The notes: a model not told the origin generated them from the letters alone. Positions 35,765 to 45,682 are shown, counted from the stretch's first letter. The stretch: DNA of 64,000 bases from Candidatus Sulfurimonas baltica (GCF_015265455.1 NZ_CP054492.1:992001-1056000); one strand, 5' to 3'. Translations and numbers: made by a program.

Positions 35765-36949
35765 TTAGAGTTCACTTTTAGCCAAATCTTTTATTTGACA
35801 TATGCTGCAAGTTCCTTGTTCTTTAGCAAATTCTAAAACTTTTTTTGCTTCTATTATGGAGTTTTCAAGAGAGACATTGTTTGGTTTAACAACGAACCCG
35901 CCACTCACTGTTATCTTCACTGTTCCTGTAGTTGGTGATTGCAGTCTTAATTCAGAAATACTTTGACGAATAGCCTCAATATCTTTAAATGACTGCTCCT
36001 TTTTCTCACGTGAAAGTATTATAGTAAATTGGTTGTAATCAGTTCTTGCTATAACATCCAATGCCTGTTCATGCAGAGATATTGTAAAAGCAACTTTTTT
36101 GAGTATAGTTTGCACAAATTCCTGTGGATAGACTCTGTTTGTTTTTGAAAAATTATTAATCTCAATAATAGTAATGGTTGTAAAATTTCCATCCTTTACA
36201 CCTTTTTTCTCAGAGTATGCGTTCATCATTCCTTTATGATTATTAATACCTGTAACTGGATCTATCATTGACGGATTATCGGCTGTAACTGGTTTTCTAA
36301 TCATTCTTAAAGCGATAGCATCAACTTCTTCTGAAAATATTACATAATCTTTTTTATTCACGTTGTATAAAAACAGTAAATCTTCGTATATGGCATTAAA
36401 CTTTTTTCTATAAAAAATCAATGCTAACAAGATTATAACAAATGATACGTAAGTGATATTTTTATATATATAAAATTTTTCTTTTGAATATATTATGCTT
36501 TTGAATATTATAGAGTCAATTTTATTGTAAAGCAGGTTGAAGTTTTCATCTAGTTCATCTTTTTTAGTGTTGGTTGTGTAATAGTGACGAGCTTTTATAT
36601 TAAATGAAGTTGTTAGAGTGCTTAGTTCATTTAAATCTGCAAGATACTCATCTTTATTTGAGAGTACATATTGTTCTGTAAAATTATATCTATACAAGTT
36701 ATGTAGTTTCTCTATTTCATAGTGCAGTTGCGTGCTTTTACCATTAAACTGTATTAATGCTAATTCTATGTCATCTTTAGAAAAAGTGGTTAAAGTTGAT
36801 ATGATATGTTTTTGATTGTTTAGATTGTCTATTTTTGTGAAAGTATTACTATGATCTATAGCGACTAATACACCACCAGCGGCAAGTAAGGTGATTAAAA
36901 ATAGAAATAGTATTAAGTTATTGAAAATGTTTTTTATAGATTGTTTCAT
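35765..36949 (-). CDS. Membrane protein with degenerate GGDEF domain
   Basis: The 394-residue protein has membrane helices at ~10-30 and ~165-182 enclosing a helical periplasmic sensor region. The C-terminal domain (~220-385) has the GGDEF layout, starting DPVTGINNHKGM, but the signature is replaced by RTDYNQF where RxGGDEF is expected. It is therefore probably not a cyclase. It could bind c-di-GMP or GTP, or act as a scaffold. It is convergent with the cysteine-less SdhB-SdhE-like gene, 14 bases apart. Confidence 0.8.
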   Translation of the reverse strand: MKQSIKNIFNNLILFLFLITLLAAGGVLVAIDHSNTFTKIDNLNNQKHIISTLTTFSKDDIELALIQFNGKSTQLHYEIEKLHNLYRYNFTEQYVLSNKDEYLADLNELSTLTTSFNIKARHYYTTNTKKDELDENFNLLYNKIDSIIFKSIIYSKEKFYIYKNITYVSFVIILLALIFYRKKFNAIYEDLLFLYNVNKKDYVIFSEEVDAIALRMIRKPVTADNPSMIDPVTGINNHKGMMNAYSEKKGVKDGNFTTITIIEINNFSKTNRVYPQEFVQTILKKVAFTISLHEQALDVIARTDYNQFTIILSREKKEQSFKDIEAIRQSISELRLQSPTTGTVKITVSGGFVVKPNNVSLENSIIEAKKVLEFAKEQGTCSICQIKDLAKSEL

Positions 36950-37035
36950 GAAGTTTTCCTAAAAAATGGTATAATGTACCTTATTTTATATCTATTGGCT
37001 TTAATACTAACTTAAAGCCACTGTAAGAAGTTTTA

Positions 37036-37854
37036 TTGAATCTAGAAAATTATTTTATATCACAATTTAAGAGTAAATATATTGGTGATGATGGGGCTTT
37101 GATAAAACAGAATGTTTATTCAAAAGATGCTTTTTTTGAAAATGTGCACTTCAAGCGTGAGTGGATGAGTTATTATCAAATAGCTTATAAGGCAATGATA
37201 ATAAATATTTCAGATGCAGTTGCCATGAATGCAAAACCAAAATATGCACTATTGAGTGTTTCTATGCCTCGCAGCATTACTAAAACACAGATGAGAGAGC
37301 TATCATCAGGCTTTAAAGATGCTGCGTCCAAATATGCAATTGAAATAATAGGTGGAGATACTATAAGTAATATTAAGCTCGATATTACTATAACGATTGT
37401 TTCACAAACGAATAGACCACTTTTGAGAAGTAATATTAAAGAGGGATATTTAATCGCTTTTACTGGAGAGCTTGGTAGAAGTAAAAAAGATTTAAGAAAG
37501 CTTATGAATTTAGGTAAAATTAATAAGAAATCTAAGTTTGTAGATATAAAACTAAGAGATAAATTTTTATCAAATTCAGAGCGATTTTTAAGCTCAGGAA
37601 TGGATATCTCAGATGGTCTGTTTAGTGACTTAGATAAGCTTGCATCAGTAAATAGAGTAGGGTTTAAATTTAATAAAAACATATCAAAATCTATTGGATG
37701 CAGCGGAGAAGAGTATGAAATGTTGGTTGCATTTGACAAAAGAGATAAAAAAGCTGTTTTAAGACGGGCAGAGCAGAGCAGAACGCCACTAAATATTTTT
37801 GCTAAAAGTGTAAGAAAGAGATATGTAAATTGCTGTAAAGCGAATCATTTTTAA
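37036..37854 (+). CDS. thiL: Thiamine-monophosphate kinase
   Basis: The 272-residue kinase phosphorylates thiamine monophosphate to the active diphosphate. It has the ThiL marks IGDDGALI (~16-23), the AIR-synthase-like INISDAVAMNAKPKYALLSV (~56-75), GGDTISN and SGMDISDGLFSDL (~190-202). The start is TTG at 37036, which matches the family N-terminus; TAAGAAG lies ahead. It is shorter than E. coli ThiL (~325) but normal for this phylum. It leads a run with truD and psd. Confidence 0.88.
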   Translation: MNLENYFISQFKSKYIGDDGALIKQNVYSKDAFFENVHFKREWMSYYQIAYKAMIINISDAVAMNAKPKYALLSVSMPRSITKTQMRELSSGFKDAASKYAIEIIGGDTISNIKLDITITIVSQTNRPLLRSNIKEGYLIAFTGELGRSKKDLRKLMNLGKINKKSKFVDIKLRDKFLSNSERFLSSGMDISDGLFSDLDKLASVNRVGFKFNKNISKSIGCSGEEYEMLVAFDKRDKKAVLRRAEQSRTPLNIFAKSVRKRYVNCCKANHF

Positions 37855-37871
37855 ATAAGGATTATAAAAGT

Positions 37872-38945
37872 ATGGATAGATTTTATTCGTTAAACCACTC
37901 TAGTATTGAGTTTCATTTTAAGCAAACACCTAGAGATTTTGTTGTTGAAGAATTACCACTTTATGAGTTTTCAGGCGAAGGCGAGCATCTTGTATTATTT
38001 GTAAGAAAGAAAAACCTCTCTACACTTGAACTTGTAAGTATGATTGCTAAATATTTAGGAATTAAAAATAAAGAGATAGGTTACGCAGGTCTTAAAGACA
38101 AGCATGCTATGACTAAACAATATATATCCTTGCATAAAAAATATGAAGAAGCAATGGATAATTTTTCACATGAAAATATAAAGATTTTATCAAAAGCATA
38201 TCATAATAATAAGATTAGAATAGGGCACTTAAAAGGTAATAGATTTTATATCATACTTAAAAAAGTAAATCCAACTTCTGCTCAAAAAATAGACGAAGCT
38301 CTTAAAAATATTTCTAAATTTGGTATGCCAAACTTTTTTGGTTATCAACGTTTTGGAAATGACGGTGATAATCATATAGATGGTGAAAAAATAGCTAAAG
38401 GTGAAAAAAAAGAGCGTAATCCGAAAATAAAAAAATTACTTATAAATGCTTATCAGAGCCATCTATTTAACCTATGGCTAAGTAGAAGATTAGAGATAAA
38501 TACTCTTATCCAAAATTTTGAAGCCAAAGAGCTAGAATCACTTTTGAATATGACAAACGATGAATTAACAAAAATGAAGTCTCAAAAACATCCATTTAAG
38601 CTCATTAGAGGTGACATAATGGAACATTATCCACATGGCAGGCTTTTTGATTTTGATGGGCAAGAGGAAGATTCTAACAGGTTTAATGATAAAACAATAT
38701 CCCCCACAGGTCTCTTATGCGGTGGTAAGGTTAAGATGTCATCAGACTCTGCCGGAATAATAGAAAAAGATTACAACGATGAAATTAATGTTGACGGTGC
38801 AAGAAGATATGCTTGGGTTTTTCCTGAAAAAATAGAGGGCAGGTTTAAGAAAGAGGAAGCTCAGTATGAGTTAAACTTTTCTCTTCCAAAAGGGTCATAT
38901 GCAACGGTTCTTATAGAAGAGTTAGCAAAGCGAAAGCTTATTTAA
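37872..38945 (+). CDS. truD: tRNA pseudouridine(13) synthase
   Basis: The 357-residue enzyme has the catalytic aspartate in GYAGLKDKHAMTKQY (~75-89), the N-terminal FKQTPRDFVVEE and NFFGYQRFGNDG (~155-166), all diagnostic for TruD. It modifies U13 of tRNA-Glu. It lies 17 bases after thiL and is followed by psd after 27 bases, a probable operon of unrelated housekeeping genes. Confidence 0.94.
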   Translation: MDRFYSLNHSSIEFHFKQTPRDFVVEELPLYEFSGEGEHLVLFVRKKNLSTLELVSMIAKYLGIKNKEIGYAGLKDKHAMTKQYISLHKKYEEAMDNFSHENIKILSKAYHNNKIRIGHLKGNRFYIILKKVNPTSAQKIDEALKNISKFGMPNFFGYQRFGNDGDNHIDGEKIAKGEKKERNPKIKKLLINAYQSHLFNLWLSRRLEINTLIQNFEAKELESLLNMTNDELTKMKSQKHPFKLIRGDIMEHYPHGRLFDFDGQEEDSNRFNDKTISPTGLLCGGKVKMSSDSAGIIEKDYNDEINVDGARRYAWVFPEKIEGRFKKEEAQYELNFSLPKGSYATVLIEELAKRKLI

Positions 38946-38972
38946 AAAAATAAATAATCAGGATAAATATAT

Positions 38973-39791
38973 ATGAGTAGACATATAACTTCGGCAATTT
39001 CACAAAGTTTTGCAAAATTTGCAAATAAAGAGTTTTCAAAAACAATTCAAAATTTTATAAATAATTCCTATGTAAATTTAATGGGTTTAGATATGAGTGA
39101 ATTTAATTCACCAAATACTTATAGCAGCTTAAATGCTCTTTTTACGAGAAAGTTGAGAGAAGATAGAATATATTCACTAGATGCAGATGATTTCATATCC
39201 CCTTGTGATTCTCTTATATCGGAGTGCGGAGAACTACAAGAAGAGTATGCGCTTCAAATTAAAGGAATGAGGTATAAATGTGATGAGCTTTTAGGTGATA
39301 ATTTTTCTCAAGAAGAGAAAAACAGAGTTCACAATGGAACTTTTGTAAACTTTTATCTTTCACCAAAAGATTACCATCGTTATCATATTCCTACAAACCT
39401 CAAAGTCCTTAAAGCTACACATATTCCAGGTAAATTTTACCCTGTAAATATTCCATCTCTTAAAAAGAGAGTTAACCTTTTTATAGAAAACGAGAGAGTA
39501 GTTTTGATGTGTGAAACTGTATCTAAAAAAAGATTTTATATTGTGCTAGTAAGTGCGTTAAACGTCGGTGTTATGCAAGTTGCTTTTGAGGCAAATATAA
39601 AAACTAATGCCGATGCACTTAAGAGCAGTACCTATAGTTATAGTGATTTAAATCTTAACAAGGGTGATGATTTTGGTTGTTTTGAGATGGGATCGACTAT
39701 AGTAATATTAGCCGAAAAAGGGATGTTGGAATTAAATATTAAAGCTGGCGATAATGTTAAGTATGCTGACACTATCGCAAAAGTTAATTAA
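38973..39791 (+). CDS. psd: Phosphatidylserine decarboxylase proenzyme
   Basis: The 272-residue enzyme makes phosphatidylethanolamine at the inner membrane. It has the histidine site NFYLSPKDYHRYH (~128-140) and the self-cleavage motif FEMGSTIV (~243-250), where the serine becomes the pyruvoyl group. The N-terminal FTRKLR is conserved too. It is convergent with, and overlaps by 4 bases, the unknown gene at 39788. Confidence 0.94.
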   Translation: MSRHITSAISQSFAKFANKEFSKTIQNFINNSYVNLMGLDMSEFNSPNTYSSLNALFTRKLREDRIYSLDADDFISPCDSLISECGELQEEYALQIKGMRYKCDELLGDNFSQEEKNRVHNGTFVNFYLSPKDYHRYHIPTNLKVLKATHIPGKFYPVNIPSLKKRVNLFIENERVVLMCETVSKKRFYIVLVSALNVGVMQVAFEANIKTNADALKSSTYSYSDLNLNKGDDFGCFEMGSTIVILAEKGMLELNIKAGDNVKYADTIAKVN

Positions 39792-40387
39792 TTATCTTTA
39801 ATAATAAGTTTTGTTAGTAATTTACCATCTTCTTGGTAAATCTCTAGTTTTGTGTCTATTGGATTTTTCCCTTTTCTGAGACTTCCCTGCACAGAGTGAA
39901 GAACATGTGCAAATTTTTGAAACATAGGGACAATTATAAAGCCAATTTTTTCATTTCTAACTACATCAGCAAGCAAATCCACAGCACAGTAATAAATAGT
40001 TTTATTTATTGAACGCTGAATCATATAGTCACTCATGATTTTTATATTGTTTTCTAGTGTTTTTTTATCTTCATCAGTTAATATAGTATTTTCTTCAGCT
40101 CTTTTAATATCATGGTCTATTTCTTCTTGTGTAGTTTGGCGTTTTTCTTCAATTAATGAGCTTATTTTAGGGCAATACTTCTTTAATTCCTGATATAAGT
40201 CACCAATAGATAACCTGGAAGTATCTGTCTGGTATGTATATATTTTATCTTTTATATAGTTGTGATTTAGAGACTTTAGAAGCTGAACGACAATATTTAG
40301 ATAGACAAACTTGTCTTCCTTATTATTGTCAAAATCGATGCCAGTGTGTGAAATAATTGGTTTTGGACCAACATATTTAATCTCCAT
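39788..40387 (-). CDS. Hypothetical soluble protein, 199 residues
   Basis: I do not recognise this protein. It begins MEIKYVGPKPIISHTGIDF, is predominantly helical and charged in the middle (RQTTQEEIDHDIKRAEEN), and has no signal peptide, membrane helix or cysteine motif (one cysteine at YCPK and one at YYCAVD). A hydrophobic helix region KTIYYCAVDLLADVV may pack internally. It lies between ychF and psd on the ychF strand, 46 bases after ychF. A real gene is likely from its length and codon use. Confidence 0.7.
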   Translation of the reverse strand: MEIKYVGPKPIISHTGIDFDNNKEDKFVYLNIVVQLLKSLNHNYIKDKIYTYQTDTSRLSIGDLYQELKKYCPKISSLIEEKRQTTQEEIDHDIKRAEENTILTDEDKKTLENNIKIMSDYMIQRSINKTIYYCAVDLLADVVRNEKIGFIIVPMFQKFAHVLHSVQGSLRKGKNPIDTKLEIYQEDGKLLTKLIIKDN

Positions 40388-40433
40388 AATAACTCCTATT
40401 TTATATTATTACTTGTTAAATCGGCATTTATTA

Positions 40434-41534
40434 TTAAACATTAAATCTAAAGTGCATTATATCTCCGTCTTGCACGATATACTCTTTGCCTTCTAGTCTC
40501 ATCTTTCCAGCTTCTTTAGCTTTAGATTCTCCACCAAGTTCTACATAGTCATTATAAGCTATAACTTCTGCACGAATAAAACCTTTTTCAAAATCGTTGT
40601 GTATAGCTGCTGCCGCTTTTGGTGCAGTAGAGTTTTTACGAATAGTCCAAGCACGTACTTCTTTAACACCTGCAGTAAAGTAACTCATAAGTCCAAGTTT
40701 ATCAAACCCTTTATGGATTATTTGTTCTAATCCTGATTCTTCAACGCCGAGATCGTTCAAAAATTCTTGTGCTTCATCTTCTTCAAGACCGATTAATTCT
40801 TCTTCTATTTTTGCGCATAACTTGATAATCTCACAGTTGTTTTTAGAAGCGTGCTCTTTAAGTCTGATAACATAATCATTATCCTCAAGTAATCCATCTT
40901 CATCAACATTGGCACCATACATTATCTCTTTGTTGGTTAAAAGTCTAACTTCATTATTGAGTTGAATATACTCTTCTGTATCTTTTTTTACGAAATTTCT
41001 TGCTAAGTTTCCATCAGCTAAAAATTCTAAAAGTTCTTCGGCAATAGTTAAAATAGCTTGAGCATTTTTATCAAATTTTGCTTGTTTTTTCAATCTGTCT
41101 ATTCTGTTTTGTAATACTTCTATGTCAGCAAGTATTAGCTCACCCTCAATTATGTCAACGTCTCTTAAAGGGTCAATATTCCCTTCATTGTGAACGATGT
41201 TGTCATTGTCAAAACATCTAACAATTTGAAGTATAACTTCTGTTTCACGAATATTTGATAAAAATTTGTTTCCTAATCCTTCACCCTTACTAGCACCTTT
41301 AACAAGACCAGCAATATCTACAAAGTCAAGTGTTGAGTATTGAATTCTCTCAGGATTAACAATTTTAGCAAGTTCTGCCAGTCTTTTATCTGGAACAGGA
41401 ACTACTGCTTTGTTTGGCTCAATTGTACAAAAAGGATAGTTAGCTGCCTCTGCATTTTGTGCTTTTGTTAGTGCATTGAAAGTTGTTGATTTACCTACGT
41501 TTGGAAGTCCTACTAGACCTATACTTAAACCCAT
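40434..41534 (-). CDS. ychF: Ribosome-binding ATPase YchF/Obg-like
   Basis: The 366-residue P-loop ATPase starts at MGLSIGLVGLPNVGKST; an ATG 12 codons upstream (41570) only adds a non-conserved leader and is rejected. It has NYPFCTIEPN (switch I), DIAGLVKGASKGEGLGNKFL (switch II) and a C-terminal TGS domain ending VQDGDIMHFRFNV. It binds ribosomes and hydrolyses ATP in preference to GTP. Length and motifs are as expected for the family. Confidence 0.96.
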   Translation of the reverse strand: MGLSIGLVGLPNVGKSTTFNALTKAQNAEAANYPFCTIEPNKAVVPVPDKRLAELAKIVNPERIQYSTLDFVDIAGLVKGASKGEGLGNKFLSNIRETEVILQIVRCFDNDNIVHNEGNIDPLRDVDIIEGELILADIEVLQNRIDRLKKQAKFDKNAQAILTIAEELLEFLADGNLARNFVKKDTEEYIQLNNEVRLLTNKEIMYGANVDEDGLLEDNDYVIRLKEHASKNNCEIIKLCAKIEEELIGLEEDEAQEFLNDLGVEESGLEQIIHKGFDKLGLMSYFTAGVKEVRAWTIRKNSTAPKAAAAIHNDFEKGFIRAEVIAYNDYVELGGESKAKEAGKMRLEGKEYIVQDGDIMHFRFNV

Positions 41535-41680
41535 TTTAGCCCTTTTTATAATAAAAAAATAATTATGCAATAATATCTTAAGTATGCAAAAATAACTCTT
41601 ATGAGTAAAATATATTTCAATGCTATTCCTGTGCTATGCAAATTAGATAAAATATATCAATTATATTTAAAGGTTGTAGC

Positions 41681-41986
41681 ATGAGAAACATTAAAATATT
41701 TAGTTATGGAACACTCCAAAAGAGTAAATTTGCTAGAAATAGAGAACATAAAGAAGCAACCCTTACTGGTATGTACGAGATTATGGAAGGAGACTTTCCA
41801 CTACTTGTGTATACACATAGAGGTAATAAAACTATAAATGGCATTTTATTTGAAGTTACACAAGATGAAATAGATGAAATAGATGATTATGAAAGTTTGC
41901 CACATTTGTTTAAAAGAGAAGAAAAAACGATTGTATTGACTGACGGTACTAAAGAAACGGCATGGGTTTATTTGCTAAATGATTAA
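41681..41986 (+). CDS. Gamma-glutamylcyclotransferase-like (AIG2/GGCT family) protein
   Basis: The 101-residue protein has the GGCT-fold opening FSYGTLQKSKF (~6-16) with the YGTL loop, a GMYEIMEGDFPLLV strand, and the catalytic-type glutamate region ITQDEIDEIDDYE (~63-75). Small bacterial members such as YtfP are of this size and mostly uncharacterised. It stands alone, divergent from ychF. Confidence 0.8.
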   Translation: MRNIKIFSYGTLQKSKFARNREHKEATLTGMYEIMEGDFPLLVYTHRGNKTINGILFEVTQDEIDEIDDYESLPHLFKREEKTIVLTDGTKETAWVYLLND

Positions 41987-42006
41987 GAATAATTTGCTGG
42001 ATTAAT

Positions 42007-42942
42007 TTACATTCCTTTAATTAACTCAGCTTCAATCTTTTTGGCTTCATCGTCTTGTTTATATATATAAATAAAATCAGATTTACCATGTAAAACATTA
42101 GTGTAAATTTTACGCTGTGGTAGTATTGTCACAAATGGCATTTTAGACTCTCTTGCAAATCGCATGTTAACACCAAGCCCATTACTTAAATGCATCTCTC
42201 CAGCAAAAACAATAAGTTTATCTTTGCTCGAGAGCAACATGTTTTTTGCTATTTTAGCACTCTCGTTTGCCATTTTACTGTCCCATGCTACCTGAACCCG
42301 ATACATTCTATTTATACACTCTGAAGTGCTTTGAGTGCCTCTTGCTTGTTGACAATGATTGAAAAATGGTGATAGAAATTCTTTATGTGCAAATACATCT
42401 AAATCAAGTGTGTCGAAAAAATTTCTTTCCTCCGTGCTCATTTGAGAAATATTTTTATTTGAAATAAGTTTACGCTGTGTTTTTGATAGATTAATTCCGT
42501 AAAGTTTCCCTTTTGTTTTAATGATAGAGTGGTATATTGGTGAAAAAAGATTAAATTTAAAGTACTTTCTTTTTTCCCAGTTTATTTTTTTAGTAAACTC
42601 TTCATCATTTAGTAATCCATTTGCATAATCGTCCAAAATATCATTGTCCGCAGGTGTAAACCACTCGTTGGCAAGATGAATTCGGTAGCCTTTCTTAGAT
42701 AGACTGTAGATTATATCCGCAACATTTTCATGGTGCTTTTTACTACTATGATGATCTCCTATAAATATTACTTTATAGGGTTCAAGTCTCTCAATAAACT
42801 CTTCATGGTTTATGCATTCGGCACTTTTTAACGAATAGATACCCTCTTTACAATCTAGTGAATGATAGAGTTGCTTTGGAGTAATTGGCTCTGTACACCC
42901 AATAAATAGCATAGATATAAACAATGTTAAAATAAATTGCAT
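42007..42942 (-). CDS. ChaN-like lipoprotein (DUF399, haem-binding family)
   Basis: The 311-residue protein has a lipoprotein signal (LFISMLFIGC, Cys16). The domain resembles C. jejuni/Vibrio ChaN, with KVIFIGDHHSSKKHHENVA (~60-78), EWFTPADN (~97) and a C-terminal IVFAGEMHLSNGLGV. ChaN proteins are Fur-linked, bind cofacial haems and are related to TIKI proteases. It lies 17 bases downstream of an 11-haem cytochrome gene on the same strand, an apt pairing for haem handling. Confidence 0.82.
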   Translation of the reverse strand: MQFILTLFISMLFIGCTEPITPKQLYHSLDCKEGIYSLKSAECINHEEFIERLEPYKVIFIGDHHSSKKHHENVADIIYSLSKKGYRIHLANEWFTPADNDILDDYANGLLNDEEFTKKINWEKRKYFKFNLFSPIYHSIIKTKGKLYGINLSKTQRKLISNKNISQMSTEERNFFDTLDLDVFAHKEFLSPFFNHCQQARGTQSTSECINRMYRVQVAWDSKMANESAKIAKNMLLSSKDKLIVFAGEMHLSNGLGVNMRFARESKMPFVTILPQRKIYTNVLHGKSDFIYIYKQDDEAKKIEAELIKGM

Positions 42943-42959
42943 ATTGATTCCTTGTATAA

Positions 42960-44045
42960 CTATTTTTTAGCCTCAGGCCCTCTTTTATATTCTCTTTTGT
43001 TATGACAAATTGGGTTACAAGAACCGCCATCTATATTTTTCATATAGTTTAAAGAGAATTTTGTACCTGCAAATGTTGTTTTATCCTTAAGCAGAGGTAT
43101 TTGCTCTTTTACGGCATGAAATTCATGACAGGTTCCGCATACAATCGAAGATTTCTGTACATGTACGGTATGAAGATTTTTATCATTTCTTCTAAAATTT
43201 GTAAATGTTGTTGTAAATGCCTGAGTTATTTTTTCACTGTCGTGACAAATAAAACAGAAATAACTCTCAGGTTTAAATTTTTCAATACTTTTAGAAGGGT
43301 AAGGGCCCTTTAGCATTCTATGATTATCAGAACCATGTGGATTGTGACACCCAACACAATTTCCAGTTATTATTGGACCATGCCACTTAGTGTTATTTTC
43401 TAGATGCTCTTTCATATTTAGAAGCATTTTACCGTCTTCATCTCTCTTTAGCGGTTTGTTGTGACATGAAAGACATAAATCTTTAGATGTTGGAGCTTTT
43501 AACATTTTTGGTCTATTTGTACCGTGTGGATCATGGCAAAAGAAACATCCGCCATCTTCTAAAAATATCGCACCATGTTTATTTTTAACACTGTTAATCC
43601 ACTCTTTTTTTTCTGTATGACAACTTAGACACAGATCTTTTCTTTTATCATGTTTTAGTCTAAATTGACGTTCACCGGAATGTGGGTCGTGACAGCCTGT
43701 GCAGCCTCTTTGTTTAATAGCAGGGTGCTGATATTTATCTTCGTAGTAAGTAGTTCTTTTTGAAGAGTGACATAATATACACATTTCAGGAGATTCTTTT
43801 ATTCTAAGAAGATCTTTTGTATCAGTATTAACATTATGACATGCAGTACAAGTTCCTATTTTTACAGGCATGTGGAAGTATTCGTTTCCTTCACGCATAT
43901 CATGGCATGTATCACACTTGTTTTTAAGTTCCTCTTTTGAATGTTTGTAAACTTTTTGAGTAGTTTGGAGTTGTTTATTTTCAGCTTGTAAATAACTCCA
44001 AGCCATTAAAATTATAATAGGTATTACGAATATTGAATGTTTCAT
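42960..44045 (-). CDS. Exported multihaem cytochrome c with 11 haem motifs
   Basis: The 361-residue protein has a signal peptide (residues ~1-21) and ten CxxCH motifs (CDTCH, CTACH, CILCH, CTGCH, CLSCH, CFFCH, CLSCH, CVGCH, CFICH, CGTCH), plus a final CNPICH with three intervening residues. Several are followed by DPHG or NPHGS, the doubled-CxxCH arrangement of cytochrome c3/NrfB-like proteins. It is periplasmic and lacks an anchor. Redox partner and substrate are unknown. ChaN follows in the same operon. Confidence 0.92.
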   Translation of the reverse strand: MKHSIFVIPIIILMAWSYLQAENKQLQTTQKVYKHSKEELKNKCDTCHDMREGNEYFHMPVKIGTCTACHNVNTDTKDLLRIKESPEMCILCHSSKRTTYYEDKYQHPAIKQRGCTGCHDPHSGERQFRLKHDKRKDLCLSCHTEKKEWINSVKNKHGAIFLEDGGCFFCHDPHGTNRPKMLKAPTSKDLCLSCHNKPLKRDEDGKMLLNMKEHLENNTKWHGPIITGNCVGCHNPHGSDNHRMLKGPYPSKSIEKFKPESYFCFICHDSEKITQAFTTTFTNFRRNDKNLHTVHVQKSSIVCGTCHEFHAVKEQIPLLKDKTTFAGTKFSLNYMKNIDGGSCNPICHNKREYKRGPEAKK

Positions 44046-44075
44046 TTTCTCTCTAATTGTTTGTTTTATTGTCGG

Positions 44076-45488
44076 TTATATATTTTTCAAGTAGTGAGTC
44101 ACCATACGTACGCCGGCACCTGTTGCACCGTATACGTTACAGTCCCATGGAGTTTCTGTGTAAGCAGATCCAGCTATGTCAAAATGCATCCATTTATCTT
44201 TCATGTCATCTTGTATAAACTTATCTAAAAAAAGTCCGGCTGTAATAGCTCCACCATATGGTTTTGAAGATGTGTTGGAGATGTCTGCTATTTCACTTTT
44301 TAGAAGTTTTTTAAGATGTTTATTAAATGGTAAGAACCCTACTAACTCACCAGATTCAGTTCCGGCTTTTAAAAAGTCATTTTTTATCTTATCTGAATGC
44401 CCCATAACCCCGGTTGTGTACTGACCTAGGGCAACCATACATGCACCGGTAAGTGTAGCAAAGTCAAATATATAGTCAGCTTTTATCTTGTCTTGAGCAT
44501 AAGCCAATACATCTGCTAAAACTAATCGACCTTCGGCATCTGTATTTCTAACCTCTATAGTAGTTTTACTTCTTGATACTAATATGTCGTCAGGTTTGTA
44601 TGCGTTTGCCCCAACCATATTCTCAACCGCACCAATAAAGGCGTGAATTTCAACTTCAAGCTTCAATTCACTTGCTGCTTTTATCATCCCCATAACTGCA
44701 CATGCTCCAGCTTTATCCATTTTCATAGTTACCATGGCTGTTGGAGCTTTTAGGCTAAGTCCGCCACTATCATACGTTAGACCTTTTCCAACAAGAGATA
44801 TTATTTTTTTAGGGTTGGCAGGTTTGTATGAGAGGTGTATTAAAGCACTTCCATGAACAGAGGCACGACCAACAGCCAGCATAGCACCCATGTTCTCTTC
44901 TTCTAACTCTTTTTCCTGAAGGATACTGCACTCTAGTGAGTTGTCAGCTGCCAATTTTCTAGCTACTTCTACCATAGATTGTGGGTGCATCTCTTGAGGT
45001 GCTGTGTTTACAATGTCACGTGTAAAACATGTAGCTTTTGCAACAATCATACCTTCATTGAAAGTGTTTTCAAGTTCTTCAAAATTTAATTCATTTGATG
45101 CTATTGAAACATCTTTAAGTGTTATCTCTTTTGGCTTAGATTTATAATCATTAAATTCATAACCACCTAAAACAATACCCTCAACTATAGCAGGTAGTGT
45201 AGAATTAGAAATAGCACTTAGCTTAGCACTTTCATAGTTAGAACTCTTAAGTGCTTTAATCATGCTAACCGTAGCACTTCTTACATCTTCACTGTTTTTG
45301 CTTTCAACACCACAAAGAAGTAAACCTTTTTCATGTAAAAAACATATAGAGTCTTGTTCTGCTTTAAAGCCGGCTAAGTTTAGTAATTTGTACTCTGCAT
45401 GTAGAGATAATTCATCTTCAGTTAAAAACTCAACTAAGATATTCGCTGATATATCTGATATATTTTTATTTAGTATTTTTGTGTTCAT
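44076..45488 (-). CDS. pepA: Leucyl aminopeptidase (M17)
   Basis: The 470-residue metallopeptidase has VGKGLTYDSGGLSLK (~233-247), MKMDKAGACAVMG (~254-266), and the signature NTDAEGRLVLADVL (~311-324), which gives the two-metal site and the catalytic arginine. The N-terminal ~150 residues are the variable domain. It processes N-terminal residues in the cytoplasm and forms hexamers. It is separate from the cytochrome gene by 30 bases. Confidence 0.95.
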   Translation of the reverse strand: MNTKILNKNISDISANILVEFLTEDELSLHAEYKLLNLAGFKAEQDSICFLHEKGLLLCGVESKNSEDVRSATVSMIKALKSSNYESAKLSAISNSTLPAIVEGIVLGGYEFNDYKSKPKEITLKDVSIASNELNFEELENTFNEGMIVAKATCFTRDIVNTAPQEMHPQSMVEVARKLAADNSLECSILQEKELEEENMGAMLAVGRASVHGSALIHLSYKPANPKKIISLVGKGLTYDSGGLSLKAPTAMVTMKMDKAGACAVMGMIKAASELKLEVEIHAFIGAVENMVGANAYKPDDILVSRSKTTIEVRNTDAEGRLVLADVLAYAQDKIKADYIFDFATLTGACMVALGQYTTGVMGHSDKIKNDFLKAGTESGELVGFLPFNKHLKKLLKSEIADISNTSSKPYGGAITAGLFLDKFIQDDMKDKWMHFDIAGSAYTETPWDCNVYGATGAGVRMVTHYLKNI

Positions 45489-45682
45489 ATTATTCCGTAA
45501 GAGGTTAATTTTAAAAAATAATAATATCCAAAAATGTATAAAGAAGAGTTGACATGTAGTTTAATTGGGAGACAATTTAGTTTTTAACTTATGTCTTTAA
45601 GTTTTACATAACAATCGTTTAAAAGTGTAGATTTAATTGAGGTCTATTTTATATTTATGGTCGCGTAACGGCAGATAATGTT

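Noticed and set aside
37185-37739. 184-residue open frame antisense to thiL
   Set aside because: It lies wholly opposite a well-supported thiL gene. Its serine/leucine/isoleucine-rich composition is what the complement of an AT-rich gene gives.
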